12,718 nt of DNA, from the NCBI GenBank assembly GCA_021735725.1, contig JAIPGS010000019.1:1-12718 (forward strand), in the 5' to 3' direction. The notes beneath the pieces were generated by a model that was given only the letters and a program-made list of their open reading frames with translations, searched no databases and was not told the origin of the DNA. Positions 6,246 to 12,486 of the stretch are shown piece after piece. Position numbers and translations under genes: made by a program. Origin of the DNA: Candidatus Babeliales bacterium. Its GTDB lineage: Bacteria; Babelota; Babeliae; Babelales; CAIQNR01. Each line of letters starts with the position of its first letter. Positions within the stretch are counted from its first letter, which is position 1.

Positions 6246-7532
6246 ATGAATTCTGTCACTTTTAAAGACTTAGGTCTTTCGAGTCAAACGTTAGCCGTTT
6301 TAGAAAAAAAAGGCTTTACGACTCCTACCGAAATTCAATCTTTAGTAATTCCACATGCACTGAACAGTGAACGCGATATTATTGGAAAAGCTGCAACCGG
6401 TACAGGTAAAACTGCTGCATTTGGTCTTCCTTTATTGGACCGTATCAAAGAAGATTGCGAACATGTGCAAGCTGTGATTTTAGCTCCAACACGCGAACTT
6501 GCTCTGCAAGTATGTGACGAGCTTAATTCTCTTAAAGGAAATAAACGTTTAAATATTATCCCTGTATATGGCGGAGCAAGCATTATCCCCCAAATCAAAC
6601 AACTTCGTAGAAATTGTCATATTGTTGTTGGTACACCTGGCCGTGTAATTGATCACCTTAAAAGAAAAACTGTTCATTTTAAAAACATTGAATACTTTGT
6701 TTTAGATGAAGCTGATGAAATGTTAAATGCTGGTTTTTTAATTGAAATTAAAGAAATTTTAGCTAATGCAAATAAAGACAGAAAAACACTTTGTTTTTCT
6801 GCAACAATGCCATCTGCTATTTTAAAATTAACACAACAATATATGAAGAATCCTCTTCTTTTGGAAACAAAAAATAATGATGATTCTAAAGCTAATGTTA
6901 TTCAAACTTTTTATGAAGTAAAAAGTTCACGCGAAAAAAGAGACGCATTGTTCCGCTTAATTGATGGAGCTGATGCTTTTTACGGATTTATTTTCTGTAG
7001 AACTCGCCGTGAAGTTGATGACGTATCTGATTTTCTTAAAGAAGAAGGATACCCTGCTGAAAAATTACATGGTGATATTTCACAATCTCAACGTGAACGT
7101 GTTTTAAAACTTTTCAAAGCTCAATCATGTACTATTATTGTGGGAACAGATGTAGCTGCTCGTGGAATTGATGTTAAAGATTTAACACATGTTGTTAACT
7201 TCTCTCTTCCTCAAACTCCTGAATCATATGTTCACCGTATTGGACGTACAGGACGTGCTGGTAAATCTGGTGCAGCAATGACACTAGTTACACAAAGAGA
7301 ACGCAAAACATTCCAAAGAATGTTGCAAGTTTTAAGATTAAACGCAACAAGAGAAAATGTTCCAACTAATGCTCAACTACAAAACAGAAAAGAACAACAA
7401 CTTGATGCTGAAATCAAATCACTTTTAAAACGTGGACAACATACTCGTTTTGAACAACTAGGAAAAACACTTTTAGAAAAATACGATGCACATCAGATTG
7501 TTTCTGGAATGGCAGCGATGCTTTTAAGATAA
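6246..7532 (+). CDS. deaD: DEAD-box ATP-dependent RNA helicase (DeaD/CshA type)
   Basis: This enzyme unwinds short RNA duplexes using ATP and typically acts in ribosome assembly, mRNA decay and cold adaptation. All core motifs are intact: Q motif around F6 and TPTEIQ (26-31), motif I AATGTGKT (49-56), Ia PTRELA (81-86), Ib TPGR (130-133), II DEAD (154-157), III SAT (185-187), IV around FIFCRTRREVD, V GTDVAARGID (300-309) and VI HRIGRTGR (330-337). The last 65 or so residues are helical, without an RGG tail or DbpA-type RNA-binding domain. They resemble the dimerisation region after the core in CshA and CsdA-like helicases. The start is fixed by GAGGA seven bases upstream. It has its own promoter and terminator, so it is monocistronic. 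The exact subfamily, hence the symbol, is less certain than the DEAD-box assignment. Confidence 0.95.
   Translation: MNSVTFKDLGLSSQTLAVLEKKGFTTPTEIQSLVIPHALNSERDIIGKAATGTGKTAAFGLPLLDRIKEDCEHVQAVILAPTRELALQVCDELNSLKGNKRLNIIPVYGGASIIPQIKQLRRNCHIVVGTPGRVIDHLKRKTVHFKNIEYFVLDEADEMLNAGFLIEIKEILANANKDRKTLCFSATMPSAILKLTQQYMKNPLLLETKNNDDSKANVIQTFYEVKSSREKRDALFRLIDGADAFYGFIFCRTRREVDDVSDFLKEEGYPAEKLHGDISQSQRERVLKLFKAQSCTIIVGTDVAARGIDVKDLTHVVNFSLPQTPESYVHRIGRTGRAGKSGAAMTLVTQRERKTFQRMLQVLRLNATRENVPTNAQLQNRKEQQLDAEIKSLLKRGQHTRFEQLGKTLLEKYDAHQIVSGMAAMLLR
7109..7127 (+). repeat. Dispersed motif, copy inside the helicase gene
   Basis: ACTTTTCAAAGCTCAATCA, encoding part of the segment LKLFKAQSCT between helicase motifs IV and V. 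It is nearly the same string as the intergenic copies at 6008 and 7656. Because it is coding here, its presence may be chance. Confidence 0.3.
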
Positions 7533-7543
7533 TTATCTTAAAA
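7522..7543 (+). repeat. 22-bp perfect palindrome over the helicase stop codon
   Basis: The sequence from 7522 to 7543 equals its own reverse complement (arms TTTTAAGATAA and TTATCTTAAAA). The TAA stop is at 7530-7532, inside it. In RNA it could form an AU-rich hairpin just before the main terminator. It may add 3'-end stability or be a binding site for a symmetric protein. Confidence 0.6.
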
Positions 7544-7551
7544 AAAATTAT

Positions 7552-7610
7552 ACTATCGATTTTTATATTCCTTACCAAATTTATGAATATAAAAATCGGT
7601 AGTTTTTTTA
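7552..7610 (+). terminator. Very long terminator hairpin after the helicase gene
   Basis: A 19-position stem pairs 7552-7570 with 7585-7603, broken only by one T-G wobble, around a 14-base loop, and runs into seven T (7603-7609). An A-rich run (7540-7547) lies on the other side, so it could also stop leftward transcription. The stem is much longer than usual for a bacterial terminator. Confidence 0.85.
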
Positions 7611-7848
7611 TACAAAATATACTTATTAATCTCATCTTTTAAATACAAAAATAATACTTTTAAAGCTCAATCATTAGTTCTAAAAATTATTTCTCGATTT
7701 TATTATATATTCATGATAGCATAGCAACACTTTCATTGCATTACACCGTACAGGAAAAGGTTATGGAGGATTTTAAAAAAACAATATTTTTTACATTTTT
7801 TTAATAATTTTATAAAAATTTTCTTTCTACTTTATATTAAGGGCTAAC
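7611..7848 (+). other. AT-rich gap without an assignable gene
   Basis: This gap holds a copy of the dispersed motif (7656-7673) and a 13-codon reading frame at 7763-7804 (ATG, product MEDFKKTIFFTFF) preceded by AGGAAAAGG. The frame is far too short to call as a gene, but the ribosome-site-like sequence is notable. I find no promoter with both hexamers for the gene at 7849; TATATT near 7706 lacks a -35. The Shine-Dalgarno AAGGG at 7839-7843 belongs to that gene. Confidence 0.4.
7656..7673 (+). repeat. Dispersed motif, intergenic copy 2
   Basis: ACTTTTAAAGCTCAATCA, preceded by AAT. The neighbourhood of copy 1 also holds AATACTTTTAAAAGCT (6024-6039), so the AATACTTTTAAA part is shared three ways. 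Confidence 0.45.
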
Positions 7849-8154
7849 ATGAAAAAGATTTTATCTTTTTTTCTTCTCTCATTATTTTCAGTCTCACTTG
7901 TAGCAAGTCAAGAAGACACAATAGTCGTAAAAGGAAATACATTTATGACGTTCAAAAAAGACAATGAAAACTCTTTAATTACGCAAACCTATTCCGGTAG
8001 TAAATATATTGTCACTGTTATTTCACAGGATAGAGATGGTATTCCAGGAAAAAAAATAAAATGTTTTATATTTAATCCTCAAACAAAAGAAACACAAATA
8101 ATACGTAGTTCTAACAACTCCACTCCAACAACATTAGCCAATCATGGATTATAA
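7849..8154 (+). CDS. Unrecognised small secreted protein, 101 aa
   Basis: No family recognised. MKKILSFFLLSLFSVSLVAS is a textbook signal peptide, with cleavage most likely at VAS|QE, leaving about 81 residues. The mature part has alternating polar and hydrophobic segments (TIVVKGNTFMTF, KYIVTVIS, KIKCFIFNP) suggesting a small beta-rich domain with one Cys, then a Ser/Thr/Asn-rich end. AAGGG at 7839-7843 supports the start. It shares the general build of the 123-aa protein at 2604-2975, including an early D/N-TIVV segment, but that is too short to claim homology. It is followed directly by the rodA promoter, and I see no clear terminator between. Confidence 0.7.
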   Translation: MKKILSFFLLSLFSVSLVASQEDTIVVKGNTFMTFKKDNENSLITQTYSGSKYIVTVISQDRDGIPGKKIKCFIFNPQTKETQIIRSSNNSTPTTLANHGL

Positions 8155-8171
8155 AGAATAAAGATCATTTA

Positions 8172-8199
8172 TAAACAAATAAAATATATATGCTATACT
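8172..8199 (+). promoter_or_regulatory. Extended -10 promoter of rodA
   Basis: TATACT (8194-8199) is preceded by TG at 8191-8192, giving TGCTATACT, identical to the helicase promoter. A weak -35 TAAACA (8172-8177, four of six) lies 16 bp upstream. Predicted start is about 22 bases before the rodA ATG. Confidence 0.65.
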
Positions 8200-8227
8200 T
8201 TGAGAAATTATAAAAAGGTGTATTATA

Positions 8228-9319
8228 ATGACTTTAAGTAAACGGCATATATTTTATTTTGATTGGCTTAGTTTTTTTTTAACATGGACTATTGCAAGTA
8301 TCGGATTATTATTTGTATATAGTGCAACAACAACGCAAGCCATTCCTTTTTCTATTCATTTTCAAAAACAGTTATTTGGTTTTATTTCTGGATTTATAGT
8401 TTACTGGTTTTTTTGTTTAACCGATTACCGTAAACTATGTAGAACTGGTTATTTTTTATATTTTTTGATGATATTAATCTTAGGATATACTTTAATAAAA
8501 GGTAAAATTGGAATGGGCGCCCAACGTTGGATTGATTTAAAATTATTTCGATTTCAACCTTCTGAACTTGCAAAACTTTTTTTGCCTCCCTTTTTTACCT
8601 ATTTTTTATACACAGAAAATGATGTCCCCATTTATACACTCGAAACTTTTTTTCCTATCTTAGCTTGTCTAGGAATCAGTAGTTTACTTATTTTACGCCA
8701 ACCTGATTTAGGAACAGCTCTTGTAGTTGCTGGATCAGGATTAATTCTTTTGTGGTTTGCAGGAATTGGGAAAAAATTTTTCAGATATGGGTTACTCTGT
8801 TGTATTCTTTCAATGCCACTCTGTTGGACATTATTAAAAACATACCAAAAACAACGAATTATGGTTTTTTTGGGAGCAGGAGACAATCGTAAAGAACGCT
8901 ATCAAATTGAACAATCAAAAATTGCTATCGGATCAGGAGGAATATTTGGAAAAGGATTTGTTTGCGGCACACAAAATACTTTATTTTTTTTACCAGAAAG
9001 TCGAACTGATTTTATTTTTTCTGTACTCTGTGAAGAATGGGGATTTGTAGGAGGCGTCCTTTTGCTCATTTTATATCTCTCCCTCTTTTTGCGTATTTTT
9101 TATCGTCTTGAAAAAGTAAAAACATTTTTTGCAAAACTTTTAGGAATCGGTCTAATACTGCCTGTGCTTCTCTCTGCATTTATTAATATTGCTATGGTTT
9201 GCGGACTTTTACCAATAGTTGGCATACCTCTTCCTCTCATGAGTTATGGTATTACTTCTTTATGGATTACCTGTGCAGGGTTAGGATGGATTCAAGGAAT
9301 TATTTTAAGAATGTCTTAA
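8228..9319 (+). CDS. rodA: Rod-shape-determining peptidoglycan glycosyltransferase RodA (SEDS family)
   Basis: RodA is a multi-pass inner-membrane protein that polymerises lipid II into glycan strands for lateral wall growth, with a class B penicillin-binding protein as partner. The 363-residue chain has about ten hydrophobic segments. SEDS hallmarks are present: MGAQRWIDL (96-104), RFQPSELAKL (108-117), QPDLGTALV (158-166), QSKIAIGSGGIFGKG (229-243), the extracellular loop ending FLPESRTDFIFSVL, with D261 matching the family's essential acidic residue, and NIAMVCGLLPIVGIPLPLMSYG near 320-341. The GIFGKG...GTQ...FLPE pattern favours RodA over FtsW. AAGGTG at 8215-8220 supports the start. The usual SYGGS reads SYGIT here. 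No penicillin-binding protein or mreBCD is adjacent in the window, so the partner must be encoded elsewhere. Confidence 0.93.
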   Translation: MTLSKRHIFYFDWLSFFLTWTIASIGLLFVYSATTTQAIPFSIHFQKQLFGFISGFIVYWFFCLTDYRKLCRTGYFLYFLMILILGYTLIKGKIGMGAQRWIDLKLFRFQPSELAKLFLPPFFTYFLYTENDVPIYTLETFFPILACLGISSLLILRQPDLGTALVVAGSGLILLWFAGIGKKFFRYGLLCCILSMPLCWTLLKTYQKQRIMVFLGAGDNRKERYQIEQSKIAIGSGGIFGKGFVCGTQNTLFFLPESRTDFIFSVLCEEWGFVGGVLLLILYLSLFLRIFYRLEKVKTFFAKLLGIGLILPVLLSAFINIAMVCGLLPIVGIPLPLMSYGITSLWITCAGLGWIQGIILRMS

Positions 9320-9335
9320 ATATTCTTTTTAAGAC
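9313..9335 (+). terminator. Possible hairpin overlapping the rodA stop codon
   Basis: GTCTTAAA (9313-9320) pairs perfectly with TTTAAGAC (9328-9335) across seven bases. The rodA TAA (9317-9319) is in the left arm. No direct T-run follows, but T-rich sequence appears about 25 bases later (9363-9369). It could be a weak terminator or a 3'-end stabiliser. Confidence 0.35.
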
Positions 9336-9517
9336 TTGCACTGTTTCTCACTTTCTCATCTCTTTTTTTAAAGAGTGCAAAGTAGCATTTAAAAAACTCA
9401 AAGACCCTGAAAAAAAGGACCTATCAAAAAAAATTAATAAAACCGTAGCATTAAAAAAAACATACTGATAGCATTTAAAAGCGATGTGTTATTAATAATT
9501 TTCAAGTAAGGGAAAAA
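9320..9517 (+). other. Gap between rodA and the synthetase-like gene
   Basis: No gene is supported here. Two alternative small hairpins share bases: CTCTTT/AAAGAG (9360-9375) and TTGCACT/AGTGCAA (9336-9380). The string TAGCATT(T)AAAA occurs three times (from about 9383, 9446 and 9469). No promoter with two good hexamers is visible, so how the next gene is transcribed is unclear; read-through from rodA is possible. Shine-Dalgarno AAGGGA (9508-9513) serves the gene at 9518. Confidence 0.4.
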
Positions 9518-10390
9518 ATGGAAAATACTCGCGAATTTCACGTAGTAACGAATAAACTTCGTGCTTTTTTTCTATCAAAAGGTTTTATTGAGGTGCCTGC
9601 ACAATCTCGACTTTCAATTTTAGCAGCATGTGAAGATCCTTCAACAGTTGCTCACTATAAATTAACAGGTGTTACATGGCCACTTCCACAAACTGGCCAA
9701 ATGTGGCTTGAACGTGAACTCATTAACAATCCTGATTGGCCTGGCGTTTTTTGTTCTACAACAAGTTATCGAGACGAACCCAATCCAATTCCAGGCAGAC
9801 ACTTTCGTATTTTTCCAATGTTTGAATTTGAATCTAAAGGAAACATGGATGATCTTAAAAAACTTGAAACTGAAATTCTTCACTATTTAGGTTTTAATAG
9901 TCCCACAACCGTTGATTATGAAACATATGCTTTTGAACATGGAATTTCTTTAATAGAAGCTGAACATGAAGACACAATGTGTAATACCCTTAATCAAGCC
10001 ATCTTACTTGAAAATTTCCCAACAAGAAGTCATCCTTTTTGGAATATGAAATATGCAGGAAATAATATTTTTAAAAAAGTTGATGTCATTTTACACGGCA
10101 TGGAAACAATTGGATCAGCCGAGCGCTCTTGTAATCCTGATGAAATGAGAAATTTTTTTGAAACAGTTTCAGATGGAAACTATGCACAACTTTTATTCAA
10201 TAAATTTGGAAAAAAACGCGTAATGACAGAGCTCAATGAGTACCTTTCACTTGATTTTCATGAACGTTTTGGTGGCGGTATCGGAGTTCATAGAATGGCA
10301 CGCGCAATGAAACTTGCCAACTTATTAAATCCTGTTGATGTTTCTTTTTATGGAGCATTCAAAACAAATGTGGATCAACTAACTTTATAA
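9518..10390 (+). CDS. Free-standing class II aminoacyl-tRNA-synthetase-like catalytic core (Asp/Asn type)
   Basis: At 290 aa it consists of a synthetase core only. Class II motif 2 is seen as SYRDE (83-87) followed by RHFRIFPMFEFE (94-105), and motif 3 as GGGIGVHR (252-259) with the ATP-binding Arg. ETIGSAERS (196-204) sits where Asp/Asn-type enzymes carry a substrate-binding GGS.RE-like segment. There is no N-terminal OB-fold anticodon domain, so it is unlikely to be an ordinary AspRS, AsnRS or LysRS. Known stand-alone paralogues of this kind include archaeal AsnA-like asparagine synthetase, EpmA/PoxA (lysylation of EF-P) and HisZ. It could activate an amino acid for synthesis, protein modification or something else; the sequence does not decide. 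Supported by AAGGGA five bases upstream and closed by a strong terminator. Confidence 0.8.
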   Translation: MENTREFHVVTNKLRAFFLSKGFIEVPAQSRLSILAACEDPSTVAHYKLTGVTWPLPQTGQMWLERELINNPDWPGVFCSTTSYRDEPNPIPGRHFRIFPMFEFESKGNMDDLKKLETEILHYLGFNSPTTVDYETYAFEHGISLIEAEHEDTMCNTLNQAILLENFPTRSHPFWNMKYAGNNIFKKVDVILHGMETIGSAERSCNPDEMRNFFETVSDGNYAQLLFNKFGKKRVMTELNEYLSLDFHERFGGGIGVHRMARAMKLANLLNPVDVSFYGAFKTNVDQLTL

Positions 10391-10398
10391 TACTACCA

Positions 10399-10430
10399 AA
10401 AGGGGAAGTTTTCTTCCCCTTTGTTTATTT
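10399..10430 (+). terminator. Strong terminator after the synthetase-like gene
   Basis: AAAGGGGAAG (10399-10408) pairs perfectly with CTTCCCCTTT (10413-10422) around a T4 loop, followed by the T-rich tract GTTTATTT. It separates the gene from ruvB. Confidence 0.92.
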
Positions 10431-10461
10431 TCTAAAAATAATTTCCCCTCTCTAAAAACAA

Positions 10462-10470
10462 TGATATGAT
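10462..10470 (+). promoter_or_regulatory. Extended -10 element directly before ruvB
   Basis: TGATATGAT (10462-10470) is an extended -10: TG, one base, then TATGAT (five of six to TATAAT). No clear -35 is present. The expected start seven bases on coincides with the A of the ruvB ATG at 10477, which would make a leaderless message. Confidence 0.5.
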
Positions 10471-10476
10471 AATACT

Positions 10477-11496
10477 ATGGAAAATTTAGAAAGCATCGAC
10501 CTTATATCCTTACAACAATCACCAGAAGAAAAAGAGTATGATTTTACTCCAAAAACATTTGATGATTATTTAGGTCAAGAAGAACTCAAAAAAAAGTTAC
10601 ATATTTATACGCAAGCTGCAAAGATGCGTAATGAGTCTCTTGACCATCTTTTACTCTTTGGCCCTCCTGGTCTAGGAAAAACAACACTTGCAAATATTAT
10701 GGCCCAAATCATGAATGTGGGAATTAAAATTTGTAGTGGCCCCATGATGGAAAGAACGGGAGATTTAGTTGCAATTTTAACAAGCCTTGAACCCCGTGAT
10801 ATTTTATTTATTGATGAAATTCATAGAATGCCCATAACAGTAGAAGAAGTTCTTTACAGTGCGATGGAACATTTTAGAGTTGATGTTATTATTGGGCAAG
10901 GAGCGGGAGCCCAATCAATCAATTTACCAATACACCCATTCACTCTTATTGGAGCAACAACTCAAAGTGGTAAAATTTCAGCTCCCTTACGGAGTCGTTT
11001 TGGAATAACCGAACGTATCGATTTCTATACAGAAGATGAACTACAAAAAATTATTTTACAAAATGCATCTTTTTTAAAAATTATTATAAAAGATCAAGCA
11101 GCAATGAGAATTGCAAAATCTGCACGAGGAACTCCACGTATTGCTAAAAAGATTTTACGTCGCGTCCGAGACTTTGCTCAGGTACAACATAAAAATGAAT
11201 CTGATGATGCATTAACACAAGAAGCACTTCACTTTTTAGGAATAGATGATGATGGACTCTGTACTGTTGATAATCTTATTTTAAGAAAACTTATTGAACA
11301 TTTTGCTGGTGGACCAGCAGGTCTTGAAACTCTGGCTTCACTTATTGGTGAAGATAAAGAGACTATAGAAGCAGTGTATGAACCTTTTTTACTTCGACAA
11401 GGATATCTTGAAAAAACACCTCGAGGTCGACAAATTAGTTATAAAAAGCTACCCTTTTTAAAGAAGAAATATTTCGGACAAAATACACTGATATAA
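10477..11496 (+). CDS. ruvB: Holliday junction branch-migration helicase RuvB
   Basis: RuvB is the hexameric AAA+ motor that, loaded by RuvA, drives Holliday-junction branch migration for RuvC to cut. Length 339 aa is typical. Visible elements: TFDDYLGQ (27-34) in place of the usual RPK.LDDYIGQ; Walker A GPPGLGKTT (62-70); Walker B FIDEIH (111-116); the RuvA-contacting hairpin near 130-150; sensor 1 LIGATT (157-162); arginine finger in PLRSRFG (170-176); sensor 2 RGTPRIA (217-223); and the C-terminal winged helix with TPRGR (314-318). No Shine-Dalgarno precedes the ATG; the -10 element ends six bases before it. It is followed 20 bases later by yebC, the same neighbourhood as the ruv-yebC clusters of many bacteria. 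ruvA and ruvC are not in the window. Confidence 0.97.
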   Translation: MENLESIDLISLQQSPEEKEYDFTPKTFDDYLGQEELKKKLHIYTQAAKMRNESLDHLLLFGPPGLGKTTLANIMAQIMNVGIKICSGPMMERTGDLVAILTSLEPRDILFIDEIHRMPITVEEVLYSAMEHFRVDVIIGQGAGAQSINLPIHPFTLIGATTQSGKISAPLRSRFGITERIDFYTEDELQKIILQNASFLKIIIKDQAAMRIAKSARGTPRIAKKILRRVRDFAQVQHKNESDDALTQEALHFLGIDDDGLCTVDNLILRKLIEHFAGGPAGLETLASLIGEDKETIEAVYEPFLLRQGYLEKTPRGRQISYKKLPFLKKKYFGQNTLI

Positions 11497-11516
11497 TGCA
11501 ATGCAGAGGAGTTATC

Positions 11517-12239
11517 ATGTCAGGTCATTCAAAGTGGTCTAATATTAAACATAAAAAAGCAAAAGAAGATTCCGCTCGAGGAAAAGCTTTTACTAAACTT
11601 ATAAAAGAAATTACTGTTGCCGCGCGTGAAGGCGGTGGGGATATTAATGGAACCGGAAACCCTCGGTTAAGAACGCTTATTGATAAAGCTAAAGAAATTA
11701 ATATGCCTTTAGAAAACACTAAACGAGCAATTTTAAAAGGTACCGGAGAACTTCCTGGTGTTAATTATGAAAAATATATGTATGAAGGATACGGGCCAGG
11801 CGGCATTGCAGTACTTGTAGAAGTTCTTACCGAAAATAAAAATCGAGCAGTTGCTGAACTTCGTCACGTTTTTTCTAAACAAGGTGGAAATTTAGCTGAA
11901 TCTGGAGCTGTGAACTGGATGTTCCAACATAAAGGCGTAATCAAAGCTGTAGGCGGATCTTTATCAGAAGATGACTTGCTTGAAAAATTAATCGATTATG
12001 ATATTGATGATATTTCAAAACATGATGACCTTGTCTCAATTATCTGTGATATGCCTGCTCTTAATGATATTAAAGAAGCAGTTAAAAAAATGGGACTTAC
12101 CGTTGAACATGCAGAAATTGAATGGGTAGCTAAAGATCCTTTAGACCTTGATGATGAAAAAGGTGAAAAAGCTATGGCATTCTTGGAAGCACTTGATGCG
12201 CTTGATGATATCCAGAATTTATACAGTAATTTAGGTTAA
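11517..12239 (+). CDS. yebC: YebC/PmpR/TACO1 family protein
   Basis: A cytoplasmic protein long annotated as a transcriptional regulator; its mitochondrial relative TACO1 acts in translation, and more recent work links the family to relieving ribosome stalling. The product is 240 aa, the family's usual size: MSGHSKWSNIKHKKAKED at the start, then RGKAFTKLIKEI, GGDINGTGNPRLR (40-52), MPLENTKRAI (63-72), YEGYGPGGIAVLVEVLT (89-105), NRAVAELRH, a central acidic domain and the terminal DDIQNLYSNLG. An upstream in-frame ATG at 11496 overlaps the ruvB stop, but the start at 11517 has AGAGGAG (11505-11511) before it and gives the conserved MSGHSKW N-terminus. It is probably co-transcribed with ruvB, 20 bases apart, and followed by a strong terminator. 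Confidence 0.96.
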   Translation: MSGHSKWSNIKHKKAKEDSARGKAFTKLIKEITVAAREGGGDINGTGNPRLRTLIDKAKEINMPLENTKRAILKGTGELPGVNYEKYMYEGYGPGGIAVLVEVLTENKNRAVAELRHVFSKQGGNLAESGAVNWMFQHKGVIKAVGGSLSEDDLLEKLIDYDIDDISKHDDLVSIICDMPALNDIKEAVKKMGLTVEHAEIEWVAKDPLDLDDEKGEKAMAFLEALDALDDIQNLYSNLG

Positions 12240-12296
12240 AAGACTCTCTTTTCAACTCTGCCAAAAACCTTTAAAACAAAAATATTTAGGTTAAAA
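12229..12296 (+). repeat. 13-bp direct repeat at the 3' end of yebC
   Basis: ATTTAGGTTAAAA occurs at 12229-12241, including the last yebC codons and stop, and again at 12284-12296, 55 bp later in non-coding sequence. It may be the trace of a small duplication. Confidence 0.5.
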
Positions 12297-12304
12297 CAAA
12301 ATGT

Positions 12305-12350
12305 AAAAAAAGAGGAATGCAAAATGTGCTCCTCTTTTTTTTATTTTTTT
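12305..12350 (+). terminator. Strong terminator of the ruvB-yebC unit
   Basis: AAAAAAAGAGGA (12305-12316) pairs with TCCTCTTTTTTT (12330-12341), with a further GCA/TGC pairing inside. The descending arm merges into a long T-tract reaching 12350. The A-run on the ascending side would also allow leftward termination. Confidence 0.9.
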
Positions 12351-12422
12351 TAATTCCTTAATGCACTACCATTCAGAAAAGAGCAATCATCTCTCTAAAA
12401 AATAGTTATAAAAAGCATTAAT

Positions 12423-12450
12423 TTGTAAATTTCACACCATAAAGTATACT
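12423..12450 (+). promoter_or_regulatory. Promoter of dnaE
   Basis: TTGTAA (12423-12428, four of six) and TATACT (12445-12450) with a 16-bp spacer. The predicted start near 12457 gives a leader of about 30 nt to the ATG at 12487. Confidence 0.62.
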
Positions 12451-12486
12451 TTATAAAAATACAATGCTAGTAACCTAAAAGGCTTT

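Noticed and set aside
9199..9468. Plus-strand frame that starts inside rodA and runs into the gap
   Set aside because: Its first 40 codons are rodA in another frame, and the remainder is low-complexity Lys-rich sequence with no start signal of its own.
11496..11516. Upstream ATG giving a seven-residue longer YebC
   Set aside because: The ATG overlaps the ruvB stop and lacks a ribosome-binding site. The start at 11517 has AGAGGAG and gives the conserved MSGHSKW.
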